From positions 1-28,167 of the forward strand of contig JADRCO010000689.1 in the NCBI GenBank assembly GCA_021464525.1: a stretch of DNA of 28,167 bases. The letters are read 5' to 3'. The notes under the pieces were generated by a model. The model searched no databases and was not told the origin of the DNA. It worked only from the letters and a program-made list of their open reading frames with translations. The stretch comes from Rhizophagus sp. LPA8_4_AMF (lineage: Eukaryota > Glomeromycota > Glomeromycetes > Glomerales > Glomeraceae). This document shows positions 10,086 through 20,083 of the stretch, piece by piece. The position numbers and the translations under genes are program-made. Every line of letters begins with the position of its first letter. Within the stretch, counting starts at the first letter, position 1.

Positions 10086-10476
10086 AGTCAATTCGGACTT
10101 TTTTAATAAGAATTTCAAATAGAAATGTACTGTAGAAAGAAATTCATCTCTTCTTGATTCTCAGTATAATACTTATGATAAAATAATAAAAATAAATGTA
10201 TGGTACTACCAACTTATTATTTGCGTGTTGTGGTGTTTGTGTAACAATATTAAATATTTTTTATATCCAGAAACAACGTTTCTAAAGCCGATGTTTGAAA
10301 GTAGACTAGTGTCAATATTTTGCTAAAGTTTCACGTTTATTGGCGTATTATTAGTTTTCTTAGGTCAAGTATAGATTAAACAAATCAAAGGTTAAAAAAA
10401 ATTAAATAAAATCCTTTTTAGCGGTAAATTTTTAAATATTTTACTCTATTAAATGCATATTTTTTTTTCGAAAGTT
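10086..10476. other. AT-rich intergenic DNA
   Basis: I see no gene, repeat or motif of note. Confidence 0.5.
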
Positions 10477-10730
10477 GCTCAACGCCATAATTATATTATT
10501 TATGTATTTTTTATTTGTTACTTTAAATTTTTATTCTATATTATTAGTAGATTAGCTAAGCTGATTCTAATAATATAATGATTATAATTCTGCAATATTT
10601 GCAATATAAAAGAAAAAATAGTGCCAATTAAAGCTTTTTTCTGACCATCTTCGAGGGTGCCGAGCAATTTTAATTAGTATAACTTGTTTAGACCATAGAT
10701 TTTGAGAAAACGCACACTATGGCGTTGAGC
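10477..10730. mobile_element. Decayed inverted-repeat element
   Basis: A perfect 13-bp inverted repeat, GCTCAACGCCATA (10477-10489) and TATGGCGTTGAGC (10718-10730), brackets about 230 bp. The right end continues with GCCAGTGGTGTG and the internal side with AGTGTGCGTTTTCTC, which looks like a transposon terminus. The left side has diverged beyond the 13-mer. No coding sequence. Confidence 0.55.
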
Positions 10731-11565
10731 GCCAGTGGTGTGATTTAGTAAAGTCGTTTTATTTTCTTTTAATGATTATATTGTTTCAACAAAAGGTGAA
10801 ATAAAGGAAAATGCTTAAAAATTATATAGTTTTAACAGTAGTGGTAGGATTTACAATTTTTCTAATAAATTAATTATAGAGTATAAATCCTGTATAGAAT
10901 AAAATAATTTTTTTCAAAAATTAGCAACTTTGACTGATAATAAAAACGTTTTGTAAATAGAAATAAATTTTTTAAGACCTTTTAATATTTTTTATATTGC
11001 AATAATTACTTTTTGGAGACGTTCAACTACATATTAAAAATCTCAACGTGACGAAAGAGATTTACGCTTCAAAGATTACATCATTTATTTATAGATGTTT
11101 CTCTAGATACTCCTTTGATTAATTATAATGTCCAATGAATATTGACCGATCAATGTGACTCAATTCCAACATACACGAGGTCTCGAATCATCGTATTTGT
11201 AATATACAATATATTGAGAAAAATCGGCCAGTCAAATTTTCTTGTTAGATAAACGGTGCTTTTCCACTTACAAAAAAAGAAAAAAGCTGATCATGTGACT
11301 AACTTTTAACGATGTATGATTGGTTTGATTGGTACGCTAATTACGCTATCAACGATTAAATATTTTTTATGTGATAGTTATGTAATATAGATATAATAAT
11401 TCAACAAAGTCTTTTTTTTTTTTGTTAAAAATATAATTTTATTCACGTATGACAATAATTTATCAAATACTGACTTAATAATAATAAAAAAGTTACATTT
11501 TACGATGATTGTAGAAAAAAGCTGGACTAACCATGGTAAACTAGAAACAAAAGAATAAATTTAAT
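10731..11565. other. AT-rich intergenic DNA
   Basis: I find no gene, RNA or clear repeat here. GATCATGTGAC near 11290 is a one-base variant of the CACGTGA sites elsewhere in the window. Confidence 0.5.
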
Positions 11566-11705
11566 TATCATCAAATCCAAATTCCAAACCAGCAAAAGCA
11601 TTATTGGAATAACCCGACATAGTTATATGTGTTGCTCAAGTCCGCTTTTTTCTAGCGGCCGCTCCATTCCAAGTAATTATGGCAGTTCACACGGCTTGAC
11701 ATTTC
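11566..11705 (-). pseudogene. Coding-like remnant, unassigned
   Basis: This short stretch is unusually GC-rich (it contains GCGGCCGC) and reads with protein-like composition on the minus strand. One frame gives MSSRVNCHNYLEWSGR, a stop, then KKADLSNTYNYVGLFQ. Another gives MSGYSNNAFAGLEFGFDDN and a stop at 11566-11568. No single intact frame covers it, and I do not recognise the protein. It could be a relic of a duplicated terminal exon or transposon. Confidence 0.25.
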
Positions 11706-12063
11706 CATTACATATTTTATTTCTTAATTAAAACCACAATTCTTCGCATAATAAAGACCTATAAGTTATTTCCTTTTTCAATCGACTACATTCTCACATA
11801 AAACTATAAAACTACACTGGCTATTATATAAATTATATTATTGTCTTTAACCTCTTTAAAAATAGAATCTACCTTAAAAAAATTATCCTACATCAATGTT
11901 AACGACTATTTTTTCAACCGTTTTCAAACTACAAAATCCCCAATATCTAAATCAAAAACCGAATTTATTCGACTGTCTCTTTAATTTCTTGAACATCACA
12001 TGAATTATTTAAGTCAGTAATTTAATAAAATTAGCCATATAAAAATATTTTATCTTTACACCT
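11706..12063. other. 3' flank of the kinase gene
   Basis: AT-rich sequence downstream (minus strand) of the kinase stop codon. I see no further exon with a convincing splice junction. Confidence 0.45.
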
Positions 12064-13551
12064 TCAATCAACATATAAATCAACTAACTGTGAATCTGGA
12101 ACTAAGATAAAGCATAAAAATTAGTATTTAAGACATGATATATTTAAATCAATACAATAAATATTTTTTACCTTCTGTATCTTCGATTTGAATACCTTTG
12201 GAGTTCTTTGGTTCATTATTATTATTAAAACTCATTATACGACTAACATATGTTGCTTCAGGATGGAGTGTTATAGATTCTCGAGGTGGAAACATTTTAT
12301 CTACAATTTGGCAATTTGCATCAATAAATTCCTTAAACATATGTATATCCTTACTTGTTTTCTTCGAAAATAATTTCTTGGAATGCGTTTGATCATCATA
12401 GAATCGCCAATTTCTAATTTTTTGAAGTATTTCTTTTGATGTAGGCCTTTCATTCGGATTTGCATCAAGACATTGATTTACCAAATCAATATAACAATTT
12501 GGTGTTCCTTTATCTACATTTGGTCTTAAACCATTGCAAATTGCTAATACAAGTTTTTCATCATGTGGTACATTTCCATAAGGTGGTTTTCCAGTTGACA
12601 CCTCTACCATAATAATACCAAAACTATAAATATCACTTGCGAAAGTATATGCTTTTCCACATAATACTTCAGGTGCTATATAAGGAAGCACGCCACATAC
12701 AGTTATAGAATTAGGAGAATTTGAATTACCAACTAATTGTTGTGCAAGTCCTAAATCAGTAATCTTTGTATCAACATATTTGTCGTAATAAAATTGAAGT
12801 ATGTTTCCGCTATGTAAATCTTTATGAACATAATTTCTCTCGTGAATAAAGTCAAGATTATGTATAATATTAAGTAAAATTACTAATTTATCCTCCCATT
12901 TTAAATTAGAATAATTATATTTAAGATAATCTCTCAAATTTCCACAATTTGCATATTCCAAAACCATCATAAATTCTTCTGTATCCGGATTTTTTGTTAT
13001 ACCATAAAGTTGTGTAATATGAAAATTAGCATAATTACATTCGTCATGTATCCTTATCTAAATAAAAAAAAAATTCGCTCATTATAGATATTTATTACAA
13101 ATTAAATTATTTTAAATAAAAAAGCTACCTCATTGATAAAAGCTTTCATATTCGAATTTTTAAGTTTTTTAAGTGCAACGCTAATAGGACCAGTGCGAGC
13201 CTTTTCTTTATCATATTTCGGTGCACCTTCTATCCATGTAGCTGAGTAAATTATGGCAAACCCACCTTCCCCAATAGGTTTAATATTATCAAACTTATTA
13301 TACGGTATCCATTCTAAATTATCATAATAATGTAATGTTTGTTTTTGACTTTCACAGATAAATTCATCCATTTCAATATTTCCACTTGTTTTTCCTTCTT
13401 TTAAAAATCGACCAGGATCACATTTCTTACACCACGCATATCCAGTATTTGCCTCCTTACATTCAGAACATATACCAAAGTTTTCAATTTGTTCTCTCAA
13501 ATCCTTAAAAAAAATCTTTTTAATTCTGTCCTTCGTTTTAAGATCGTCCAT
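12064..13551 (-). CDS. Protein kinase with N-terminal CxxC zinc-ribbon-like leader (3 exons, 448 aa)
   Basis: Proposed exons are 13551-13129, 13057-12172 and 12101-12064, with introns of 71 and 70 nt. If the second intron is retained, the frame stops at 12149 (443 aa). Residues 28-44 hold C-SE-C and C-KK-C, a zinc-ribbon-like leader. The kinase domain runs from about 88 to 358: glycine loop GEGGFA (94-99), VALKK with Lys128, catalytic HKDLHSGN (219-226, Asp221 and Asn226), DLG instead of DFG (242-244), APE (269-271) and SDIYSFG (282-288). All catalytic residues are present, so an active Ser/Thr or dual-specificity kinase of the TKL-like type is likely. The first splice restores residues expected between the alpha-C and beta-4 region (NYANFHITQLYGI). 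The C-terminal 90 residues show no domain. Substrates cannot be read from the sequence; families like this are strongly expanded in Glomeromycotina. Confidence 0.9.
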
Positions 13552-13901
13552 TATAATATAACTTGGTTAGAATTTTATAATTCTGACACAGAAGAATATA
13601 CGATGCGACAAAAGATACGACAAAGGAGGAAAACTTATGAACAAACCCAAAACTAGTTATTTAAATCGGAGTTTATTTCCGTTGATTGACTAAATATATT
13701 TTTGTAATACAAATACGTTTTACAAATAGATTTGATTGTGTAATTTAATTGTAATAATTCCTGATTTTATTTCGTATTATGTTACACAATAATAAAGTTC
13801 ATTATTGATAATGGTTAGATTTATCAAAAATCTAAATAAATAAAATAAATAATTTTTTTTTAAGATATTTACAAATTCATTAATCCTATACTGTAAGTTA
13901 A
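13552..13901. other. Kinase upstream region / Myb-like copy 2 downstream region
   Basis: This intergenic stretch is the promoter side of the minus-strand kinase and the 3' side of minus-strand Myb-like copy 2, which is transcribed toward it. No clear TATA box or other site can be singled out in the AT-rich background. Confidence 0.45.
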
Positions 13902-14533
13902 CTATGTCGGAATCATAAGATAACGGTTCGTGTTATGGCAAAAATATGAATCAGCAATAGATTCAGTATAATAATTTTGGCTACTGATGATAGGAAAGTT
14001 AAACGTAAAGCTACACTTAGGAACAGTAATATACTTTTGCACAGTTCTGGATTCTTGTTTCTTTTCTTCAATTCTATCTTTTCCTGGAGATTTTCTTTTC
14101 AAGTTCCAAAAATTTGGTGTTGATTTATTTTTGGGACAGTATACTAATCAAAGAAGCAATACAGATTATTAAATTGGTATTCAATTTTCATATTTTTTTT
14201 TTTTTTGAAATGTAATAATAATTTACTCACGTTGTGGATCGAGATGATTCTTCCAACTGAATTAATAAATTTTATCTTAAAAAAAGATCAAATTTTTTTT
14301 AAAAGCAAATATTATTTATTATATTAAACTTACTGATATGAAATTTGTTTTGGCGTAAATCGCGGCATTAATTCACTAATTCTTGCAAACCGATCGTCAA
14401 GATGTCCCCACATCTTCATATGGTATATGATACGCTTATTGTCCTATAAGGAAAAAAAATCTTTAAGAAAAAATTCATTTTTTTAAAATTAAAAAAAAAA
14501 GTAATAACGTACTTCATCATTAAATAGCGGCAT
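13902..14533 (-). CDS. Myb-like copy 2: single Myb-type repeat with short divergent tail (4 exons, 132 aa)
   Basis: Proposed exons are 14533-14513, 14443-14334, 14256-14231 and 14143-13902; the total length divides by three. Exon 1 encodes MPLFNDE, as in copy 1. Exons 2-3 encode a degenerate Myb repeat, with MKMWGHLDDRF, then MPRFTPKQIS and HWKNHLDPQ. This pairs it with copy 1 (MKMWGHLDNRF) rather than copies 3 and 4. The fourth exon lacks the second Myb repeat. It starts LYCPKN, has a basic/charged patch (KRKSPGKDRIEEKKQE) and ends in a Tyr/Asn/Phe-rich tail I do not recognise. The basic patch loosely matches the linker of copy 1, so copy 2 may show the unamplified state of that tail. Intron 3 uses gtgagt, the others gtacgt and gtaagt. 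Nuclear DNA binding is inferred from the family only. Confidence 0.7.
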
Positions 14534-15229
14534 TTTTATTATAACAATTAATATAATAATTAGTAAAAAGAGCATGTATTTATCAAGAAACTAACAATGA
14601 GTTTAAAGAAAAAAAGAAAAATAATAATTGAAATATTTTTCTTAAAAAAAAAATGAATTTTTTTGACGGTGTTTAAATCAATTAATTTCGATCTGCAATT
14701 TTAATATATTCAATTTTTTTCATTAATAAATGTTATTACCTTTTTTGAAGTATTATCATATAAACAAACAAACAATTTATCACTTAAATTCCAAATTTTT
14801 AATGAGATTCTAAATTCTTAAATTCTTTGAATTCTTAAATTCTCAAATGATCTTCCTATTCACTATCCTGCAATGAAAGAATTAAGGGATCAACGTCGCA
14901 CACTTGTTTCAGGATTTAAAATTGTATTTTTGTTTTGCAGCCTTTAAATTTAGAAGTCTTCAATAAAATCAAACCTAATGAGATGAAGGGCTATTTTCAA
15001 ATTTAAATTTCATTATTTGTAACACTTGACTAGGAATTAGTAAGTGAATATACTAAAATTTTTGTTAGAAGTGTATAATAATGTATTATAAGTTATAAAT
15101 CAATAAAGTATATCTTTTCTATATTTCAAATGAACTGATGTATAAAATACATTAAGATAGATAATCTTCGTTATTTTATATAGAAAAAAATAATAAACGT
15201 TAAATTATACTCTTGAGATCATCATAATC
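14534..15229. other. AT-rich intergenic DNA
   Basis: This is the upstream side of Myb-like copy 2. The last bases before its ATG (TAATTGTTATAATAAAA) resemble those before copy 1 (CAATTGTAAACAAA). Short AAATTCTTAAATTCTT-type repetition occurs near 14810-14850. Nothing else is visible. Confidence 0.5.
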
Positions 15230-17400
15230 ACAAGATGGATCACACATTCATTCACTACAAGATCGAGATCGACATGTCTTTCATGAGTAAAATTCAAGTT
15301 TCGAACTATTTTGGATAATAAATGAACTGACAATGGGAATGTCAGTATGATTTACAAGGCGTAAATATTTGGGGATCTCTAAGATCTCTTTGTCATAATT
15401 ACTTTTTTTTATAAATCATTTACAAGTTACAGGGTTATAACAGGTTTGCAACCATTTATAATAATAAATATCTTACTAATGTGAAATTTTGATCACAAGA
15501 TGTTATTAAAATTTAGATTTATTTGCTCCAATGAGAAACAAAACATCTGATTAAACTAATTCGACTGCTTTTTATGAGTAAATGAAAAAGATTAGATAAT
15601 ATGTCCTGAAAATACCGGTTCGAAAAGGTAAAAAAATTATGTAACATTTATCTCCCAATTTAGGATAAATCGGACCGTGACTTCCGAATGGTAATATTCA
15701 TATAAAATTAAGATTTTTTCAAATGAAAGATTTTATATACAAACAATGACGCTATATCGGATACAATTTATTTATTATTTACAAGAAATATGATCAATCT
15801 ACAAACCACAACATTTTTGTTAGGTTATCTCATTTGATGTTAGGAGAATTTATTATTAATTGTGGAACTCTTGATACGGATGTGACTTGCATACAAATAA
15901 AATACGGGTTTTGGACTATTTAGGATAATAATTGCTGGATATCGGTCAATGACCAATATTTTTTATCCCTCCATCCAAATAATTGTATATATTATAAATC
16001 AATAATAAATCAAATGTTAAATAATAATGTTTGTGTAAATCACAAGACGCAAATATTTAGTCTGATTGACTTCTGTAAGGATCGACATCCCCACACCTGA
16101 ACACAAAAATTACAAATTTTTAATATTGTTAATATGGTTTTATTAACGTGACTATGTTAAAAAAAATTAAATCCGTATTCCGTAATTATAAAATTCTATA
16201 TAACTTTTTATTCCATTGAAGTGAATATATTGATCTATCCCAATTTAGAGTTAATAATTCGTGACTAATCAAATATTTGTATCCTATGATCAACCATTGT
16301 ATGGAGGATTAAATTATCCCAAATTCGTTCATATGTAAAGTATTTTAAAAGTCGCACAATTTTGCGAATTAATTAAGTTTATTCAGCAGATGTTTCGTTT
16401 TCATTGGGGCAAATAAATCTCATCTTGTGATCAAATGTTCATATTTTAAATATCAAGGGACAAGTTAGGTAATATGTATTATTTATACTTATTATATATA
16501 CCGTAAATGGTCGTAAACCTGTAATTTAAATGTGTTTTACAAAAAAAGTAATTAAGACAAAGAGATTTTAGAGATCAATTGCATACAAATAAAAGAAGTA
16601 AAAATACGGGTTTGGTATTATTTAAAATAATAATATAAATATAATAACAAACCAACAATGGAATATTATGACGTTCGTATAGCACAAGATGTAAATATTG
16701 ACTTCCGTAAAATCGACATCCCAGTCTCTTGAATATCAAATTGTTTGAGAATGAATTTACCCTTATTAAATATTGTGTCATTATGTTTAGATCCCATTGT
16801 ACGTATTTAAAATTTTATCATTTTTAGTATTTAATAAATTCCATTTAATTTTTAATTTAAATGTATTGATCTATTACCCTCGGAAGTCAACTAATTTTGG
16901 GGATCGATTTTTAGGTAAATTTGGTAAATTTGTATGGTCAAATATTTGTACCTTGTGATCAATAACTAAGGATTATAATTTGTACATTGTACGTTTTATT
17001 TCCTAAATAGTTTTAAAACAAGTATTTTTTTATAAAATAACACTGATGAAAATTGTCATTATGAATTATAAAATCTTTTTCATTCACTCATATGAAAAAC
17101 GCGTTTCAAAGTTTCAAAACCCTGCAAATCAATTATTATTATTCAGATGTTTTATTTTTATTGGAGCAGATAAATTTGATTTCATCATCATCTTGTCTAC
17201 ATTCGATCTATTACGTTGCATTATAGAACAAATTTAGAAATCTGTATTAATGATCCTTATTATTATTACTTATTATCAAACTCGTAATTTTTACAAAAAA
17301 AGGTAATTAAGACAAAGAGATTTTAGAGATGAATTGTATAAACAAATAAAAAATATCGTTTTTCAGAACACAAAAAATGTTTCAATTTTTAAAAAATATA
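15230..17400. repeat. Complex repeat: two to three diverged units of about 755 bp plus an inverted piece
   Basis: Landmarks recur in order. GTAATTAAGACAAAGAGA lies at 16548 and 17303, and inverted at 15375-15402. CAGATGTTT-TTTTCATTGG lies at about 16387 and 17150, and inverted at about 15521-15552. ATTGCATACAAATAAAA lies at 15887 and 16577, and more weakly at 17334. AAATATT-GACTTC-GTAA-ATCGACATCCC lies at about 16050 and 16690. ATTTGTA-CTATGATCAA lies near 16275 and 16945. The direct period is about 690-760 bp. Arms near 15230-15600 mix direct and inverted matches. No coding sequence. Confidence 0.6.
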
Positions 17401-17513
17401 GTGATAGATCAATAAAATGATAAAATTCTTTTTTCAAGAAATTTTTTATTTAAACCCTCCTCTTGTTGTTGTAAAAAAAAAATATCGTGGAAAAATTCTT
17501 TCCATAAAAGAAT

Positions 17514-17725
17514 ATGACGTTATTCAGTAACAAAGTATTCTATTAAATATCTTTAATTATTTATTTCTTTTTCGTTATATTAACAAAATGTTCTTCTACA
17601 GGACAAAAAGTGTATCAAGTTCCTCATGAAATTATGGATACGTTATAATGATCGTTTTGTAAGGATCAGTAGAATGATGCCACGATATACGCCAAAGCAA
17701 CTTTCTAACCAGTATGAATTTATTT

Positions 17726-17759
<34 letters not shown>

Positions 17760-17762
17760 TTA

Positions 17763-17810
<48 letters not shown>

Positions 17811-18339
17811 GAACAAACATTTTTTTTTTATTTACGAACTTTAACTTTTTTTTTTTTAAAAAAAAAAAAATAATAATAATTTAGGTGGAGAAATTATCTC
17901 AATCCAAAATGTAAGTAATACTTTTTGTCTATCAATTTCTTTTTTTTTTCATTACATTGATTTAGTATACTATGTATGCATGCATGTGTTTCGATTAGTA
18001 TGTAATCAACCCTTAGGGGATCACGAAAAAGGTTACGTTATCGAACTAGCTCAAAAATATCGAACGCCAAAATATATCAATTGGAAATACGTAATTCAAG
18101 ACTTGGATATACAATTTGGAAAACTCTACGCTGAAAACCAAGTCAAGAATTATTGGAATTCAACAACTAGAAGTAACTCGCACGACGTTAACGTTAACGA
18201 CCCCTCTTTACGGCTACCTCGACCCTTTTTCAACGATGATACAAAATATCGACGATATTTTTCTAAATTTATTATGGAACCTAATTATCGTAAACCTAAA
18301 CCTAAATTTAATGAACCTTATAGAATGAGGCCTTATTAA
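17514..18339 (+). CDS. Myb-like copy 3: two-repeat mini-R2R3-type protein (4 exons, 165 aa)
   Basis: Exons are 17514-17534 (MTLFSNK), 17602-17711, 17885-17910 and 17999-18339. The first repeat spans about residues 11-51: LWIRYNDRF, MPRYTPKQLSNQWRNYLNP, with Phe26 in place of the middle Trp. The second spans about 56-107: PLGDHEKGYVIELAQKY, INWKYVIQDL and a canonical ENQVKNYWNS recognition-helix end, with about five extra residues before that helix. The C-terminus is basic and Pro-rich, ending EPYRMRPY. Known R2R3 Myb proteins bind DNA in the nucleus; that role is inferred here. The ATG at 17980 that opens the longest frame lies inside intron 3; the acceptor CGATTAG at 17992-17998 is conserved in copy 4 and gives the expected Myb spacing. 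An upstream in-frame acceptor (17964-17965) could add 11 residues. Intron 2 is mostly poly(T). Confidence 0.8.
17712..17884 (+). repeat. Homopolymer-filled intron 2 of Myb-like copy 3
   Basis: Long poly(T) tracts, a repeated TTATTTACGAAC, and a T11A13 junction occupy nearly the whole intron. The matching intron of copy 4 (27280-27181 on the minus strand) also has T/A tracts, so the tendency is shared. Tract lengths in the assembly are likely unreliable. Confidence 0.8.
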
Positions 18340-18620
18340 ATTTCTAATATTAATATGCATGCGCAGCTATTCTATTAAACGTAAAAGTTAATTGAATGCT
18401 TATCTTTTTTTTTTTTTTTTTTTTCTTGGGCTTAAAAAAATTTTTAAAAAGACTTAAAAAACTTAAAATGTACAATATTACAAAATCACGTTCTTCTTCA
18501 TTGATAAAAAGTATTTTATTTAATGTTATTATAAAGCTGTCGCAATATGAATATGTAAATAATCTTCATGTAATTTGTGATTACAAAAAAATATATATGT
18601 ATCTTTTTAATAAAACCTTA
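18340..18620. other. 3' flank of Myb-like copy 3
   Basis: AT-rich, with a T-tract at 18404-18424. An open frame over 18396-18632 is made of poly(T) and Lys/Leu-rich low-complexity codons, and I do not take it as a gene. Confidence 0.45.
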
Positions 18621-19133
18621 TTATTTCTTTAAATAAGATGTTTTACCGGTAGCGATCATCCCTATTCGTTGAATAATGAAAGGAACTTTGTATTTTTCTT
18701 CATTTAATAATTCTCGGATAAAATTTATTTTGCCTCCTCGACTCTTTTAAAAATTCCATTCTGGGCACTATGGCATAGGTAGATCATAAATATTTACCTT
18801 CAGGTAATACATATGATCTTTATTGGCGTCATTCGAAATTAAGGATCAGCTATTGGATTTTATACGCAATAAAGAACGTGATTTTAAAATTCATCCATCA
18901 CATCCCTGTTTTCAATTTTTACTATTTATCCTGGGAACTTGGATTTTTTCTGTGTGTGAAAATTTATTTGTCCCACCTCTATTTGTCATAGTTAATATGA
19001 ATAATCATGTGATCGAACACGGCTTTGGACGACCCCAATAAATAGTAATTGTATCCGAAGCATAAGTGTAGGACTCCTTTGAATGTCCGTCACGCCGCGT
19101 CTATTTACCAATTCCGCTTTTTTGTTTATACAT
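18621..19133 (-). pseudogene. Decayed coding sequence with seven in-frame stops and no visible frameshift
   Basis: Read on the minus strand from ATG at 19133-19131 to TAA at 18623-18621, a single register of 170 codons keeps protein-like composition throughout. Pieces include TRRDGHSKESYTYASDT, YWGRPKPCSIT, HTEKIQVPRINSKN, NDANKDHMYYLKV and INFIRELLNEEKYKVPF, ending near MIATGKT. Seven stops interrupt it: TAG 19103-19101, TGA 19007-19005, TGA 18914-18912, TGA 18893-18891, TGA 18848-18846, TAG 18770-18768 and TAA 18749-18747. All could arise from CGA, CAG, CAA or TGG by one C-to-T or G-to-A change. I do not recognise the protein. The region is less AT-rich than its surroundings. The plus-strand open frame at 18823-19041 is an antisense shadow of it. 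Confidence 0.6.
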
Positions 19134-19778
19134 TTATCGCGAATTAATATTTTTTTATGCAATTATACATTTTTTTATCAACCGCTTCGGACGCTCCAAC
19201 GGTTCCCGTTACTCAGTAATAATTAATATCAGACCCATGAAAATATTATATTATCTGCGTCTAGCACTGCCTAAAGTATGACTACCCCATGTTATGGGAT
19301 CTTGGTATAATATATAATACATTAACATATTGTATTGTATACCCTCCCTTTAATGCTGGCAAATTACTAATACTTAATGTATAATTTACCGGTTATTTAA
19401 TAAAATGATCATGACATTATGTACCGTATTACAATACCTGATAATTTATTATTATTATAATTTCACTAATTTTTCTATTTATGTTTCCTTAAGAATTGTA
19501 CTCTATGTTGAAAGTATCACCTTAAGATATTGCAAGTTATAAAGTTTGTTAAAATATAATTTATAAATAATTTTAATTTAACTATAAGAATAAATTTAAA
19601 AGCTGAATCAGTTGCATAAATCCATATACTCATATTAATCTTAGAGGGGTTTGACATTTAAAAATTTAAAAATAATAAGGATAATTTAATCTAAGTTCTT
19701 TAACTTAATATGAAAAATAAAAAAAAAATTATTAAAATAAAATTTTAAATGAATAATCTATAAAAATCTCCCAACAGT
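19134..19778. other. Intergenic DNA
   Basis: The first about 150 bases stay somewhat GC-richer, like the pseudogene beside it, and may belong to the same decayed element (TTATACATTT occurs twice at 19124-19175). The rest is AT-rich with no visible gene. Confidence 0.45.
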
Positions 19779-20083
19779 TCATTTTGGAATCGGCTTCATT
19801 TCATCACGAACAAAGCCGCCGCTGCTAGCAGAAGAATCTTGATAATCGTTTCTTCGATTTCTCCGCAAAGTTTTAAGATAAATATACATTGCGTCTGTAA
19901 AGGATTTAAATAATTAATATAAAAGCTTTTTTTTTTGAAATATTAACTGAATATATAAATATTATATTTACTCAACATCTTGGATTGTTGCTTTTGAAAA
20001 AAATAGAAACAATAAATTAGAAATAATTATTAAAATTTATAAATAATTAATTAATTAACAGTTTAATTTACCAGTTTGTACAT
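19779..20083 (-). CDS. Tiny three-exon gene A, basic 48-aa protein of unknown function
   Basis: Proposed exons are 20083-20072 (12 nt, MYKL), 19990-19972 (19 nt) and 19894-19779. Introns begin gtaaat and end in AG, and the total of 147 nt divides by three. The protein is MYKL, QQSKMLNAMYIYLKTLRRN and a Ser/Gly-rich end finishing DEMKPIPK. It has no signal peptide or recognised domain; the middle is a short basic amphipathic-looking segment (YIYLKTLRRNRR). Support comes from gene B (22072-22429), which has the same exon number, a 12-nt first exon, gtaaat donors, matching phases and the alignable core Y-x-Y-L-x-x-L-R. Upstream, about 1 kb (20390-21420) is related to the sequence upstream of gene B. 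Function is unknown. A decayed pair of non-coding sequences is the alternative. Confidence 0.55.

Noticed and set aside
12188..12392. Two plus-strand frames opposite the kinase
   Set aside because: Antisense shadows of a strongly supported kinase exon.
17980..18000. ATG at 17980 as a gene start (MHVFRLV)
   Set aside because: Comparison with copy 4 and with Myb repeat spacing shows these codons are intron 3 sequence before the CGATTAG acceptor.
18823..19041. 72-codon plus frame with a hydrophobic middle
   Set aside because: Antisense to the decayed 170-codon minus frame, which has far better protein-like composition.
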